From JAENZQ01 sp964553505 (GTDB taxonomy: Bacteria > Bacillota > Clostridia > Peptostreptococcales > JAAYPU01): DNA of 12,687 nt. This document shows, one piece after another, positions 12,649-12,687 of this stretch. The stretch covers positions 1 through 12,687 of the forward strand of contig CAZKKX010000067.1 in the NCBI GenBank assembly GCA_964553505.1, written 5' to 3'. The first letter of the stretch is position 1, and every line of letters starts with the position of its first letter. The position numbers and the translations under genes are program-made. The notes beneath the pieces are model-generated. The model was not told the origin of the DNA. It was given only the letters and a program-made list of their open reading frames with translations, and searched no databases.

Positions 12649-12687
12649 CTTTTAATCTGTTAAAACAGCCTTACGGTTTGGGGGTTT

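Noticed and set aside
1..12687. CRISPR array, tRNA/rRNA genes, transposase or phage genes
   Set aside because: No regularly spaced repeats with unique spacers, no tRNA-like cloverleaf, and no transposase or phage protein was seen on either strand. XerD is a housekeeping-type recombinase.

Overview
The window reads as ordinary chromosomal DNA from a low-GC, endospore-forming Firmicute, most likely a member of the Clostridia. The base composition is AT-rich throughout, Shine-Dalgarno sites are strong, two sporulation genes are present (spoVS and spoIIM), and the spoIIM / Nudix / xerD neighbourhood resembles one I recall from Bacillus and clostridia. I see no rRNA, tRNA, CRISPR array, insertion sequence or prophage. 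No wholly new multi-gene system is evident. The items most worth a second look are regulatory sites, unusual catalytic residues in XerD, and small non-coding repeats.

Layout. (1) 1-3450: the tail of an oligopeptide ABC transporter operon, with oppD (cut by the left edge), oppF overlapping it by 11 bases, and a lipoprotein peptide-binding protein (oppA-like). The last gene has its own candidate sigma-H promoter, so peptide uptake may be tied to the entry into sporulation. The permease genes are not in the window and presumably lie to the left. (2) 3462-4448, minus strand: a DEDDh-type RNase H-fold exonuclease related to YprB, convergent with oppA. (3) 4611-4976: a small coiled-coil plus zinc-ribbon protein of unknown function, followed by a long hairpin. 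(4) 5258-5518: spoVS as a single-gene unit, with a near-perfect sigma-H promoter, two Spo0A-box-like sites and a textbook terminator. (5) 5701-10559: a tight same-strand run of purB (TTG start), proA, proB, proC and an ADP-ribose pyrophosphatase-type Nudix gene. proA, proB and proC together supply the whole glutamate-to-proline route. (6) 10560-10816: a non-coding stretch with a hairpin, a C-rich G-poor direct-repeat tract and a GC-rich palindrome. (7) 10817-11443 spoIIM and 11582-12466 xerD. (8) 12467-12687: non-coding, with an imperfect 7-base tandem repeat and a second GC-rich palindrome.

How they fit together. SpoVS and SpoIIM act in spore development, and sigma-H/Spo0A signals recur upstream of spoVS and the oppA-like gene. 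XerD would normally resolve chromosome dimers, but here two of its six catalytic positions appear substituted. The purB-pro-Nudix run is housekeeping metabolism. All functional statements rest on reading motifs by eye and on remembered family knowledge; no database search was run.
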